This document shows positions 54,334 through 64,000 of a stretch of 64,000 nucleotides of DNA, one piece after another. How positions within the stretch are numbered: the stretch's first letter is position 1; every line of letters begins with the position of its first letter. Origin of the DNA: Branchipolynoe longqiensis (lineage: Eukaryota; Annelida; Polychaeta; Phyllodocida; Polynoidae); NCBI GenBank assembly GCA_030323885.1, contig CM059190.1:102594483-102658482 (forward strand), written 5' to 3'. The translations under genes and the position numbers were made by a program. The notes beneath the pieces are model-generated. The model was not told where the DNA came from. It did not search any database and saw only the letters and a list, made by a program, of their open reading frames with translations.

Positions 54334-54622
54334 CTTAAGTGCCAGGCAAGACGTGCAGTTGAAATAATAGGCGGCGTCTCTGAAGCAAAATGAGCTGAAA
54401 ACAACAACAAAGTAAATGGAGCACCTGAAACCCATGCAAATTATGCACAAACCTAACCTTCACAGGGGACAACCCCCCCCCCCTCCAAAGAAAACACCAT
54501 AATATATCTAGATTAAAACAGTAATCGCATGGGTAGAATATATTAAAATGTTGACTATGTACAACAATATAAATGAAAACAACAACAAAAATATATACAA
54601 AAATTGGGAACTCCCAGTAGCC

Positions 54623-54931
54623 AGATAACACACCACACAGCTACGTACAAGCCTATGATATGTAAATAGGAGTAGGCTAGTCTAGTAATAAGAGTAGAAA
54701 AAATAAATACATATATGCAAAGAAAATCCAAAAAAAACTAACATAGGCTATTAACCATACCAACCAATTATCTATCTGCTACTGAAATGCAGGCAATCAA
54801 ATTACTTATCAGCAGCCACTGTGTGGTAAGATAACACCAACACTACAACTGGCCAGCATTGAAAACAAGCCTGGGTACCCGGGCTTATATGCTATGGACA
54901 GTATAAATACAGCCTCAATAAAAAAAAAAAA
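54623..54931 (+). mobile_element. Poly(A)-ended retroposon
   Basis: About 310 bp nearly identical to 19681-20003, ending CAGCCTCAATAAAAAAAA. The following 54932-55164 holds no gene. Confidence 0.8.
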
Positions 54932-55164
54932 TTTAAAAGAAACTCCCCGATTCTACTCCACAAACAAGCTTGCAGAAATTATTGATGAAGGAAATAAAAA
55001 CCACAACCAAAACAACACACAACCAACAAAAAACAAACAACAAAAAAAAAAACAACAATCCATCAGTTCTTTGAAATAAGGCATAGTTTCTTAGATCATC
55101 CAATGAGAATGAACATTTACCAACTTGATACTTCTCAGCACCTCGTCTGTTTGACAAAGTCTGT

Positions 55165-55310
55165 TTGGGTCAGTGTCAGAATAATAATAATATGACTGAG
55201 GGGGATATCGGGCCATGGTGGTGCTATTTTTACCGATATCCCAGTACAGTGCCCATATGCAGTCGCCATGACAACCCACTGATGTTGCCAGGAGGCTAAA
55301 CCACAGTAAG
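55165..55310 (+). mobile_element. SINE family A, degraded body fragment
   Basis: GGTCAGTGTCAGAATAATAA, then GACTGAGGGGGATATCGGGC, then CAGTCGCCATGA and GATGTTGCCAGGAG, in family order. The head is missing. Confidence 0.6.
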
Positions 55311-55659
55311 CCAGGTATCCAATGGGAGTGAGTCTGAGCTTTGAATGATCAGTACACTAATACTAATACAGACGCCACTTCTCTAATTATTGGTAACTAT
55401 GGCAACAGTGCGTCCCGTTAATGGTCGAGACAGGCATGGGATGACGTTATAATCGACTAATCGTATTGGGGGCGTCGACTAAATAATGTATGAATTTCAA
55501 TGACAATTTATTAAGGGGCGGGGGAGAACTGGGGGGGGGGGGGTGGCAGTGTTAGAGGGGGGGGGGGGGTCTCGATGGATTGGTTCCACCTGAAGGGGGT
55601 GAGTAAAGGGGTGGGGGTAATGTGATTGAGTAATAAAGGGGTTGGTATCAATGGGGTGA

Positions 55660-56745
55660 TAAATAAAGGGGTTGGTAATAAAGATGTGAGAAATAAGAGG
55701 GTTGGTAATAAAGATGTTAGTAATAAGAGGGTTGGTAATAAAGATGTGATAAATAAGAGGGTTGGTAATAAAGATGTTACTTTTTGTTAGTAATAAGGGG
55801 GTTGGTAATAAAGATGTGAGAAATAAGAGGGTTGGTAATAAAGATGTGAGAAATAAGAGGGTTGGTAATAAAGATGTGAGAAATAAGAGGGTTGACAATA
55901 AAGATGTTAGTAATAAGGGGGTTGGTAATAAAGATGTGAGAAATAAGAGGGTTGGTAATAAAGATGTGAGAAATAAGAGGGTTGGCAATAAAGATGTGAG
56001 AAATAAGAGGGTTGGAAATAAATATGTTAGTAATAAGAGGGTTGGTAATAAAGATGTGAGAAATGAGAGGGTTGGTAAAAAAGATGTTAGTAATAAGAGG
56101 GCTGGTAATAAAGATGTGAGTATAAGACGGTTCGTAATAAAGATGTGAGAAATAAGAGGGTTCGTAATAAAGATATTAGTAATAAGAGGGTTGGTAATAA
56201 AGATGTTAATAACAAGAGGGTTGGTAATAAAGATCTGAGAAATAAGAGGGGTTGTAATAAAGGTGTTAGTAATAAGAGGGTTGGTAATAAAGATATTAGT
56301 AATAAGATGGTTGGTGATAAAGATGTGAGAAATAAGAGGGTTGTTAATAAAGATATTAGTAATAAGGGGGTTTGTAATAAAGATGTTACTATTGTTAGTA
56401 ATAAGAGGGTTGGAAATAAAGATGTTAGTATTAAGAGGGTTGGTAATATAGATGTGAGAAACAAGAGGGTTGGTAATAAAGATATTAGTAATAAGAGGGT
56501 TGGTAATAAAGATGTTAATAATAAGAGTGTTGGTAATAAAGATGTGAGAAATAAGAGGGTTGGTAATAAAGATATTAGTAATAAGAGAGTTGGTAATAAA
56601 GATGTTAATAATAAGAGGGTTGGTAATAAAGATGTGAGAAATAAGAGGGTTGGTAATAAAGATGTTAATAATAAGAAGGTTGGGAATAAAGATGTGAGAA
56701 ATAAGAGGGTTTGTAATAAAGATGTTAGTAATAAGAAGGGGTGGG
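55660..56745. repeat. 30-bp minisatellite AATAAGAGGGTTGGTAATAA
   Basis: About 36 units of 30 bp. Because 30 is a multiple of three, one frame stays open over long distances and reads NKRVGNKDVR repeats (frames 55762-56148 and 56145-56810). The two frames are separated by an indel at about 56120. I regard it as noncoding. Short G runs lie before it (55518-55570). Confidence 0.88.
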
Positions 56746-57159
56746 TAATACGAGTATCGGTAATACAGGGTTTGGAAATAGGGGGGGGGGATAAAAAAGG
56801 GGGTGAGTAATACTAGAGGTGTTGGTAATAAAGGGTGGGTAATAAGGGGTTGGTAAGGGGTGGGTAGGAAGTAGTAAGACTAAGGGGTAGGTAATTGGTA
56901 AGTACGGGAGTACATCAGAGGTGAAATAGCTATCAGTATCACCCTACCAGCAGTACTATTACTACCACTAGTACTACTACTACAGGACTGGTATTAGTAC
57001 TACTGGGAGTACTACTTGCGGTAGTACTGTTACTACTGTTAGTAATACTAGTAGTAGTCTCGGAAGTCTGGTATGTGAATAGCCACTGTTGTGTCTCTAC
57101 AGTCGCCCGCAAACACATGCACACAACTCTCACATGAAAACTATCACCATGAACCACAC

Positions 57160-57615
57160 ACGTGCAAACACACAAACACAGCAGACGACAGCACAAGACA
57201 CTCACACACACTTACACACACAACACTCATACACATAACACCCACACACACACACACGCACAAACAGACTACACCACAAGACACTCACACACACTCACAC
57301 ACAACACTCACACACAACACACACCCACACCCACGCACAAACAGACTACACCACAAGGCACTCACACACACTCACACAACACTCACACACACAACACACA
57401 CCCACGCACAAACAGACTACAACACAAGACACTCACACACACTCGCGTACACACACACAACAAGAAAACCATTCGCGCTGAGAGTAAACGCCCCCCCCCC
57501 CACTCACACACACTCACACACAACACACACACACCTACACACACACACAACAGACAACACAAGACAATCACACACACTCACACACAACACACCCACACAC
57601 GCAGAGCAGACGACA
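57160..57615. repeat. ACACTCACACACAACAC array
   Basis: A higher-order unit of about 70-75 bp includes CGCACAAACAGACTACACCA and CAAGACACTCACAC. Before it, 56930-57070 holds a short TACTAC-rich stretch. Confidence 0.88.
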
Positions 57616-57619
57616 CCAA

Positions 57620-57900
57620 GACGACCCCCACTCTGCGCCGCCGCCATTGTTATCCCCGACGAGCTGGGAGCGGGTGTCACGTGACCTGAGAAGCTCGCGC
57701 CGCCAGCGCCGACTGGCGTCACAAACACAAACCAACGCCCGGCGAGGCGGCGACGGACGTGCCGGGCGCCGAGGCGCCGGGGGCGGGGCGGGGGTGAGGC
57801 GGGCCGCCCGGCCGGGGCGCCGTGCTGCAGCCCCAACCAGGCCCGGCCCAACCTGCGCCCGCCCGCGTCCTGCAGCGGGCGGCAGTGGGCGGCACACAGG
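57620..57900. promoter_or_regulatory. CpG-rich, promoter-like segment
   Basis: Dense CpG, a GTCACGTGAC palindrome (57676-57685) and GCCGCCATTGTT, which in reverse is a YY1-like AACAATGGCGGC. A minus-strand ATG (MAAAQSGG) follows, but no convincing donor was found. This may be a promoter or first exon. Confidence 0.3.
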
Positions 57901-58690
57901 GAAAGGGACGGGAAGGGGGCCGGGGAGTGGAGGGCGGCGACTGAGGGAGGGTATTGGGAAGGGACGGGGAAGGGACGGGAGGGGACGGGGAAGGAGACGG
58001 GGAGAGGAGGGACGGGGAAGGAGCGGGGATGGGGGCGGGAGAGCAGCGGGGAGAGGGACCGGAAAGGGACGGGGGGTGGGACGGGAAGGGACGGGGCAGG
58101 GGGCCGGGGAGTGGAGGGCGGCGACTGAGGGAGGGTATTGGGGAAGGGACGGGGAAGGGACCGGAAGGGACGGGGAGGAGGACGGGGAAGGAGCGGGGAT
58201 GGGGTGGGGAAGGGAACGGGGAGAGGGACCGGGAAAGGGACGGGGGATGGGACGGGGAATGGACGGGTAAGGGGGCCGGGGAGAGGAGGCGAGGACTGAG
58301 GGAGGGTATTGGGGAAGGGACGGGGAAGGACGGAAGGGACGGGGAAGGAAACGGGGAGAGGGACGGGGGAAGGAACGGGGAAGGGACGGGGAAGGAACGG
58401 GGGGGAGGGATGGGGGAAGGGACGGGGGAAGGGACGGGGAGAGGACGGGGATGGGACGGGGAGAGCGACGGGGGAAGGACGGAGAATGGGACGGGGGGGG
58501 GGGACGGGGAGAGGGATAGGGACGGGGGAAGGGCGGGAGAGAGGACGGGGGGAAAGGACGGGGAGGGGGCCGGGGGAAGGGAAGGGGAGAAGGACGGGGA
58601 GAGGGCCGGGGGAAGGGAAGGGGAGAGGAACGGGGAGAGGGATGCGGGAAGGTGCTTAGTGAGTGAGGGGAAAGAGGGTTGAGGGAAAGA
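57901..58690. repeat. GGGACGGGGAAGG minisatellite
   Basis: About 12-bp G-rich units within a longer repeat of about 185 bp marked by GGGCCGGGGAGTGGAGGGCG and CGACTGAGGGAGGGTATTGG (57920, 58107, 58275). The long Arg/Gly and Pro/Ser frames are repeat translations. Confidence 0.88.
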
Positions 58691-59021
58691 GGGGGTTAGA
58701 GGAAATGTGTACGGGGGAATGAGACCGGGGGGAAGGGGCCGGGCTGGCGAGGGGAAGATGGCCGGGGTCAGGGGCTGGAGGACCGGGGTGAGGCAGCTGA
58801 ATGAGGACGGGCAAAGGACGGCGTGGGAAGGGCACGGCGGTCGGAGCCGTGGGGCCGGGAGGCCGGGTGGTGGGTGGGCCGGATGCCGGGAGGGCCGGGT
58901 GCCGGGAAGCGGAGGGGGTGGGGGAGGGGTCGGAGGCCGGGAGAAGGCAGGGAGCTGACGGGACGAGGACGGACAGAACACGGGCACGTGGCGGTGCGAG
59001 GCGGTGTGAGGCCTGTTGGTA

Positions 59022-59345
59022 GTTGGACCACACAAAGGTCTCTTGATAATCATGAAGAGATGCAAACTGAAGTAGTATGGTCATATTTCACGCTCATCAG
59101 GTCTCGCCAAAACCATCTTGCAAGACGCACAGTAAAAGGAGGAAGAAAACAAGGCGGATAAAAGAAGAGGTGGGAAGAAAACATCAGGGAATGGACACGC
59201 CTGGAGTTCGGCAAGTCCCAGAGGGCAGTGGAGAACAGGGAAACATGGAGAAAACTGGTTGCAAAGTCATCTGTGATGGTTGAGGAATTGATGATGAGGA
59301 TTAGGAGGACGATGGGGATCGCATGATGTAGTCGTAGCATGGTGT
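59022..59345 (+). mobile_element. LINE 3' fragment
   Basis: Translated pieces in shifting frames give GLAKTILQ, then KGGRKQGG, then REWTRLEFGKSQRAVENRE, then TWRKLVAKSS. This is the conserved C-terminus of an invertebrate LINE polymerase of the same broad type as 1-1870. Everything 5' is absent, as in a truncated insertion. Confidence 0.75.
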
Positions 59346-60175
59346 CAGTGTGATGTGCTGGTGTGCTGTCAGTATGATGTCAGTGTGGTGTGGTGTCACT
59401 GTGGTGTAGTGCCAGTGTGATGTGCTGTCAGTATGATGCCAGGGTGGTGTGGTGTCAGTGTGGTGTGGTGTCAGTGTGGTGTCAGTGTGGTGTGGTGTCA
59501 GTGTGGTGTGGTGTCAGTGTGGTGTGTTGTCAGTGTGGTGTGGTGTCAGTATGATGTCAGGGTGGTGTGGTGTCAGTGTGGTGTGCTGTCAGTATGATGT
59601 CAGTGTGGTGTCACTGTGGTGTAGTGTCAGTGTGATGTGCTGTCAGTATGATGTCAGGGTGGTGTGGTGTCAGGGTGGTGTGGTGTCAGTGTGGTGTGGT
59701 GTCAGTGTGGTGTGGTATCAGTGTGGTGTAGTGTCAGTGTGGTGTAGTGTCAGTGTGGTGTGGTGTCAGTGTGGTGTCAGTGTGGTGTAGTGTCAGGGTG
59801 GTGTGTTGTCACTGTGGTATGGTGTCAGTGTGGTGTAGTGTCAGTGTGGTGTGGTGTCACTGTGGTGTAGTGTCAGTGTGGTCTCAGTGTGGTGTAGTGT
59901 CAGGGCGGTGTGGTGTCATTGTGGTGTAGTGTCTGGGTGGTGTGTTGTCAGTGTGGTGTGGTGTCAGTGTAGTGTAGTGTAGTGTAGTGTAGTGTCACTG
60001 TGGTGTCACTGTGGTGTAGTGTCAGTGTAGTGTGGCGTGGTGTCACTGTGGTGTAGGTTCATTGTGGTGTGGTGTCAGTGTGTTGACAGGGGTGTAATTA
60101 ATGCATCGTATCAGTACATTGTGACTCGCATTGTGACAGGGTGGTGTCAGTGCGGTGACAGTGTGGCGTGTGATG
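59346..60175. repeat. GTGTGGTGTCAGTGTGGTGT minisatellite
   Basis: About 830 bp built from GTGTGGTGTCA and GTGTAGTGTCA words. Confidence 0.9.
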
Positions 60176-60216
60176 TATGTTGACAGCACATTCACAAGCT
60201 CAAAACACCCGCTAAC

Positions 60217-60942
60217 TTAAAGTTGCATAGTCCGACGGCGTTGAGTTTCTGCTATTTTCAGATTTTTTTATAAATATATATATATATATATATAAATATA
60301 TATATATATATTTTTTTTTCCTTGAAGATTTATACTGCCTATCATGGATAAGTCTGAATAGACTTGTTTTCACCATTAGACAGTTTGTCGATAGAAAGCC
60401 CGAGCCTACACTTTTACCGACACAAGGGATTTTTAACCTCCTACACCACATAGACATGGTGTGAGAGCAACTGGCCTTTGATGATGCTGTAACAGTGTAA
60501 GTGTAAGTTATACACCGCGGTGGAAATCCAAATTGGCAGAGGGGAGGAGGGTGGACATGGGGAATCGAACCACCGATTAGGAGTCCGACCTAGAAAAAGG
60601 TCAGACACTCTAACCACTCTACCACAAAGAACACCACAAATATGATCCACCATACCTTAGTTTGAAGTAACTTTTATTTTAAATGGCTAACTTCGGCGAT
60701 ATTTGGAGTGAAAACATATTAAGTTAATTTCGGCAAGCATACTGAAATTATGACACAGCAATACTTCAACAGTAAAACAGTCTATTAGACGTACTATTAT
60801 ATTGGCTCAGCATCCCCATATATACACCAACAAATGCTTAATAAGTGAACCAGAATCTAACTTGGATATGTAGGATCAAATCTAGGTAAATGTTTTGATT
60901 TCGAAAATTCTATGCATTCATCGGACTATGCTGCAGCTTTAA
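60217..60942 (-). mobile_element. TTAA-type MITE split by SINE family C
   Basis: TTAAAGTTGCATAGTCCGAC at 60217 and CGGACTATGCTGCAGCTTTAA at the right. A SINE C and AT repeats interrupt the left part. Confidence 0.82.
60318..60634 (-). mobile_element. SINE family C nested in the MITE
   Basis: A reversed copy with its tRNA-like head at the right end (CTCTAACCACTCTACCACAA). It is close to 26788-27090. Confidence 0.85.
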
Positions 60943-61015
60943 CAAAATTGTTCCCAGACCCCATTATTGCCACAAGTTGATGTCTTTAATTTCAGGAGGA
61001 TACGGCGGTTTTCTT

Positions 61016-61369
61016 TTAAAGTTGGTTAGTACGATGGTTTTGAATTTCCATATTTTTGTGAGATAAATATATTAGATCGATCACTAGTATCTACTTTACA
61101 TTAGTTCAAAGTTACTTTTATTTTAAATAGTAAACTTCTGAGATATTTTGAGTGGAAACATGGAAAATTAGTTTTGGCTAGCTTGCCAAAACTCTGACAC
61201 CATAGACTTCTGCAGTAACAGGTTCTGTTAAATTGACTCAGAATTGCCTTCTACACAGAAACAAATGCTTAATAAGTGCATTAGTATCTAAGTTAGATAT
61301 CTCAAATCAAATCTAGATAATTGGTTTGATTTTGACGTTTTTATATTTCATCGGACTATGCAGCTTTAA
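61016..61369 (-). mobile_element. TTAA-type MITE
   Basis: TTAAAGTTGGTTAGTACGAT at the left and ATCGGACTATGCAGCTTTAA at the right; complete reversed body. Confidence 0.87.
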
Positions 61370-61424
61370 CTAATGGATTTTGTTATTACTATTAGCAAAT
61401 AGCTCAGTGGTAGCGTCATCGGGG

Positions 61425-61740
61425 GGGGGGGGCGATGAAAATGGGAAATGTTGTGTCTAGAGCAGGGTTAGCACCCACACTCCTCACCATTCTAGGGCTA
61501 GAATGCTATCCATTACACTACCCGGGCTCCCTGATGCAATCACCCTCTCTGCGCCTACCTGCCTAAACAGCTTCTTGCCTGAGAGATCAGTGCAGACCAC
61601 TACACTCATTCCTCTGCATTTGTAAGTCCTTTAAACGATTGATGTACATAAGTTGCTCAATGCTTACAATTACATACAAGTAATGTATTTACATATTCAT
61701 ACAGATGGTAGGTTCAATAACCATACAGCGATAGCTTGTA
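61425..61740 (-). mobile_element. SINE family B, permuted order
   Basis: Reading the minus strand, the 3' part (GCTGTATGGTTATTGAACCT to GTAATTGTAAGCATTG) comes first and the tRNA-like part (GTAGTGTAATGGATAGCATT) comes after it. This is the opposite of the order at 22541. Confidence 0.75.
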
Positions 61741-61764
61741 CCGGATCTAGGTCGTAAGAACCGG

Positions 61765-61955
61765 TATTGTGGGGGTGATGAAAATGGAAAATATTGCACC
61801 TAGACCATGATTCAAACCCACACTTCTTGCCATTCTATGGCTGGCATGCTCACCATTACACTACCTAGGCTCCCTGATGCAATCAGCATATCCCCACCTA
61901 CCTGTCTACGCAGCTCCTTGCCTGAAAGGTCAGTGCGGACTACTACAGTAGGATG
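61765..61955 (-). mobile_element. SINE family B, tRNA-like part
   Basis: On the minus strand: GTAGTAGTCCGCACTGACCT, then CCTAGGTAGTGTAATGGTGA, then TTTTCCATTTTCATC. It lies directly beside the preceding unit, in the same orientation. Confidence 0.78.
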
Positions 61956-61969
61956 AATGCGTTGTTGGT

Positions 61970-64000
61970 TGGTTGTTGGATAAACAACCACTTCCTGTAT
62001 GTATCTGTAGCAGTGTGAGGTGCTGCAGTGTGCTTCACCCCATTAGATAAACAACCACTTCCTGTATTTATGTGTAGCAGTGGGCGGTGCTGCAGTGTGC
62101 TTCACCCCATCACCCAGCGACAAATAAGGCCCGCTGGCCATGCCACGGTGGGTGGTGAAGCGCCCACTTCCTGTATGTATGTGTAGCAGTGTGAGGTGCT
62201 GAAGTGTGCTTCACCCCATTAGATAAACAACCACTTCCTGTAGGTATGTGTAGCAGTGTGAAGTGCTGCAGTGTGCTTCACCCCCTTAGATGAAACACAA
62301 CTTCCTGTATGTATGTGTAGCAGTGTGAAGTGCTGCAGTGTGCTTCACCCCCTTAGATGAAACACGACTTCCTGTATGTATGTGTAGCAGTGTGAGGTGT
62401 TGCAGTGTGTTTCACCCCCTTAGATGAAACAACCACTTCCTGTATATATGTGTAGCAGTGTGAGGTGCTGCAGTGTGCTTCACCCCATTAGATAAGCAAC
62501 CACTTCCGGTATGTATGCGTAGTAGTGTGAAGTGCTGCAGTGTGCTTCACCCCGTTAGGTAAACAACAACTTCCTGTACATATGTGTACCAGTGTGCGGT
62601 GCTTCAGTGTGCTTCACCCCATTAGATAAACAACCACTTCCGGTATGTATGTGTAGCAGTGTGAGGTGCTGCAGTGTGCTTCACCCCCTTAGATGAAACA
62701 ACCACTTCCTGTATATATGTGTAGCAGTGTGATGTGCTGCAGTGTGCTTCACCCCATTAGATGAAACAACCACTTCCTGTATGTATGTGTAGCAGTGTGA
62801 AGTGCTGCAGTGTGCTTCACCCCCTTAGATGAAACACGACTTCCTGTATGTATGTGTAGCAGTGTGAAGTGCTGCAGTGTGCTTCACCCCGTTAGGTAAA
62901 CAACCACTTCCTGTATTTATCTGAAGCAGTGTGAGGTGATGCAGTGTGCTTCACCCCATTAGATAAACAACCACTTCCGGTATGTATGTGTAGCAGTGTG
63001 AGGTGCTGCAGTGTCCTTCACCCCATTAGATAAACAACCACTTCCTGTATGCATGTGTAGTAGTGTGAGGTGCTGAAGGGTGCTTCACCCCATTAGATAA
63101 ACAACCACTTCCGGTATGTATGTGTAGCAGTGTGAAGTGCTGCAGTGTGCTTCACCCCCTTAGATAAAACACGACTTCCTGTATGTATGTGCAGCAGTGT
63201 GAAGTGCTGCAGTGTGCTTCACCCCCTTAGATGAAACACGACTTCCTGTATGTATGTGTAGCAGTGTGAGGTGTTGCAGTGTGTTTCACCCCCTTAGATG
63301 AAACAACCACTTCCTGTATGTATGTGTATCAGTGTGAGGTGCTGCAGTGTGCTTCACCCCATTAGATAAACAACCACTTCCGGTATGTATGTGAAGCAGT
63401 GTGAGGTGCTGCAGTGTCCTTCACCCCATTAGATAAACAACCACTTCCGGTATGTATGTGTAGCAGTGTGAGCTGCTGCAGTGTCCTTCACCCCATTAGA
63501 TAAACAACCACTTCCGGTATGTATGTGTAGCAGTGTGAGGTGCTGCAGTGTCCTTCACCCAATTAGATAAACAACCACTTCCGGTATGTATGTGTAGCAG
63601 TGGGCGGTGCTGCAGTGTGCTTCACCCCGTTAGGTAAACAACCACTTCCTGTATTTATCTGAAGCAGTGTGAGGTGATGCAGTGTGCTTCACCCCATTAG
63701 ATAAACAACCACTTCCGGTATGTATGTGTAGCAGTGGGAGGTGCTTCAGTGTGCTTCACCCCATTAGATGAAACAACCACTTCCAGTATCTATGTGTAGC
63801 AGTGTGAGGTGCTGCAGGGTGCTTCACCCCATTAGATAAACAACCACTTCCTGTATGTATGTGTAGCAGTGTGAGGTGCTGCAGTGTGCTTCACCCCATT
63901 AGATGAAACAACCACTTCCAGTATCTATGTGTAGCAGTGTGAGGTGCTGCAGTGTGCTTCCCCCCATTAGATGAAACAACCACTTCCTGTATATACGTGT
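61970..64000. repeat. 67-bp minisatellite reaching the window end
   Basis: About 30 units with the order CCACTTCCTGTATGTATGTG, TAGCAGTGTGAGGTGCTGCA, GTGTGCTTCACCCCATTAGA, TAAACAA. Main variants are CTTCCTGT/CTTCCGGT, AGGTGC/AAGTGC and GATAAACAA/GATGAAACAA, and they combine in different ways along the array. One unit near 62115-62155 has a diverged insert. The array is cut by the window edge. Confidence 0.92.

Noticed and set aside
57719..59065. 448-codon minus-strand Pro/Ser-rich frame
   Set aside because: Product of the G-rich minisatellite; no domain or conserved motif.

Overview
This window is nuclear DNA from an invertebrate metazoan, probably a marine one. The evidence is the repeat content: tRNA-derived SINEs, Tigger-like and TTAA-target MITEs, LINE remnants, tyrosine-recombinase retrotransposons, very long microsatellites, and one homeobox-gene exon with a canonical splice donor. 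I cannot name the species. There is no sign of bacterial organisation: no operons, no ribosome-binding sites, no dense coding. Almost all long open frames here are translations of simple repeats (CA, CT, GA, GT, CCA arrays) and are not genes.

Host genes. The only host coding sequence I can support well is the first coding exon of an NK-class homeobox gene on the minus strand (about 31499-32252). It carries the TN/EH1-like repressor motif TPFSVKNILNL near its start and ends at a GTGAGT donor. The homeobox is not in the window, so the first intron runs more than 31 kb to the left. A CpG-rich island (33970-34680) lies upstream. Weaker candidate exons are at 13367-13518 (+), 14069-14272 (-), 34410-34496 (-) and 48868-48944 (-). 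A second CpG-rich promoter-like patch is at 57620-57900.

The most complete system is a tyrosine-recombinase (Ngaro/DIRS-type) retrotransposon at 36545-41723. It has split direct repeats in the order A1-ORFs-B1-A2-B2, a Gag ending in a CCCH finger, an RT-RNase H frame and a tyrosine recombinase. Gag and RT lie in the same frame and are separated by one UAG, followed after 8 nt by a GC-rich potential stem, as in stop-codon-readthrough retroelements. The recombinase begins one nucleotide after the RT stop. It is broken by a +1 frame change at a run of nine C. A diverged, internally deleted relative lies at 43609-46283. Comparing the two shows a compensatory base pair in a terminal hairpin, a conserved hairpin around the AATAAA signal, and a conserved stop-N-ATG junction. 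Both copies sit in simple-sequence arrays.

The rest is a layered repeat landscape: LINE remnant (1-1870), SINE family A (14393-15011 and many others), SINE families B and C, a 350-bp MITE family with TTAA target duplication proven by two reconstituted empty sites, Tigger-like MITEs, a group of long foldback elements sharing GTCACA termini (4509, 6254, 27829, 52293), several other TIR elements, and large minisatellites (8985, 15594, 35346, 46830, 55660, 57900, 59345, 61970 to the window end).
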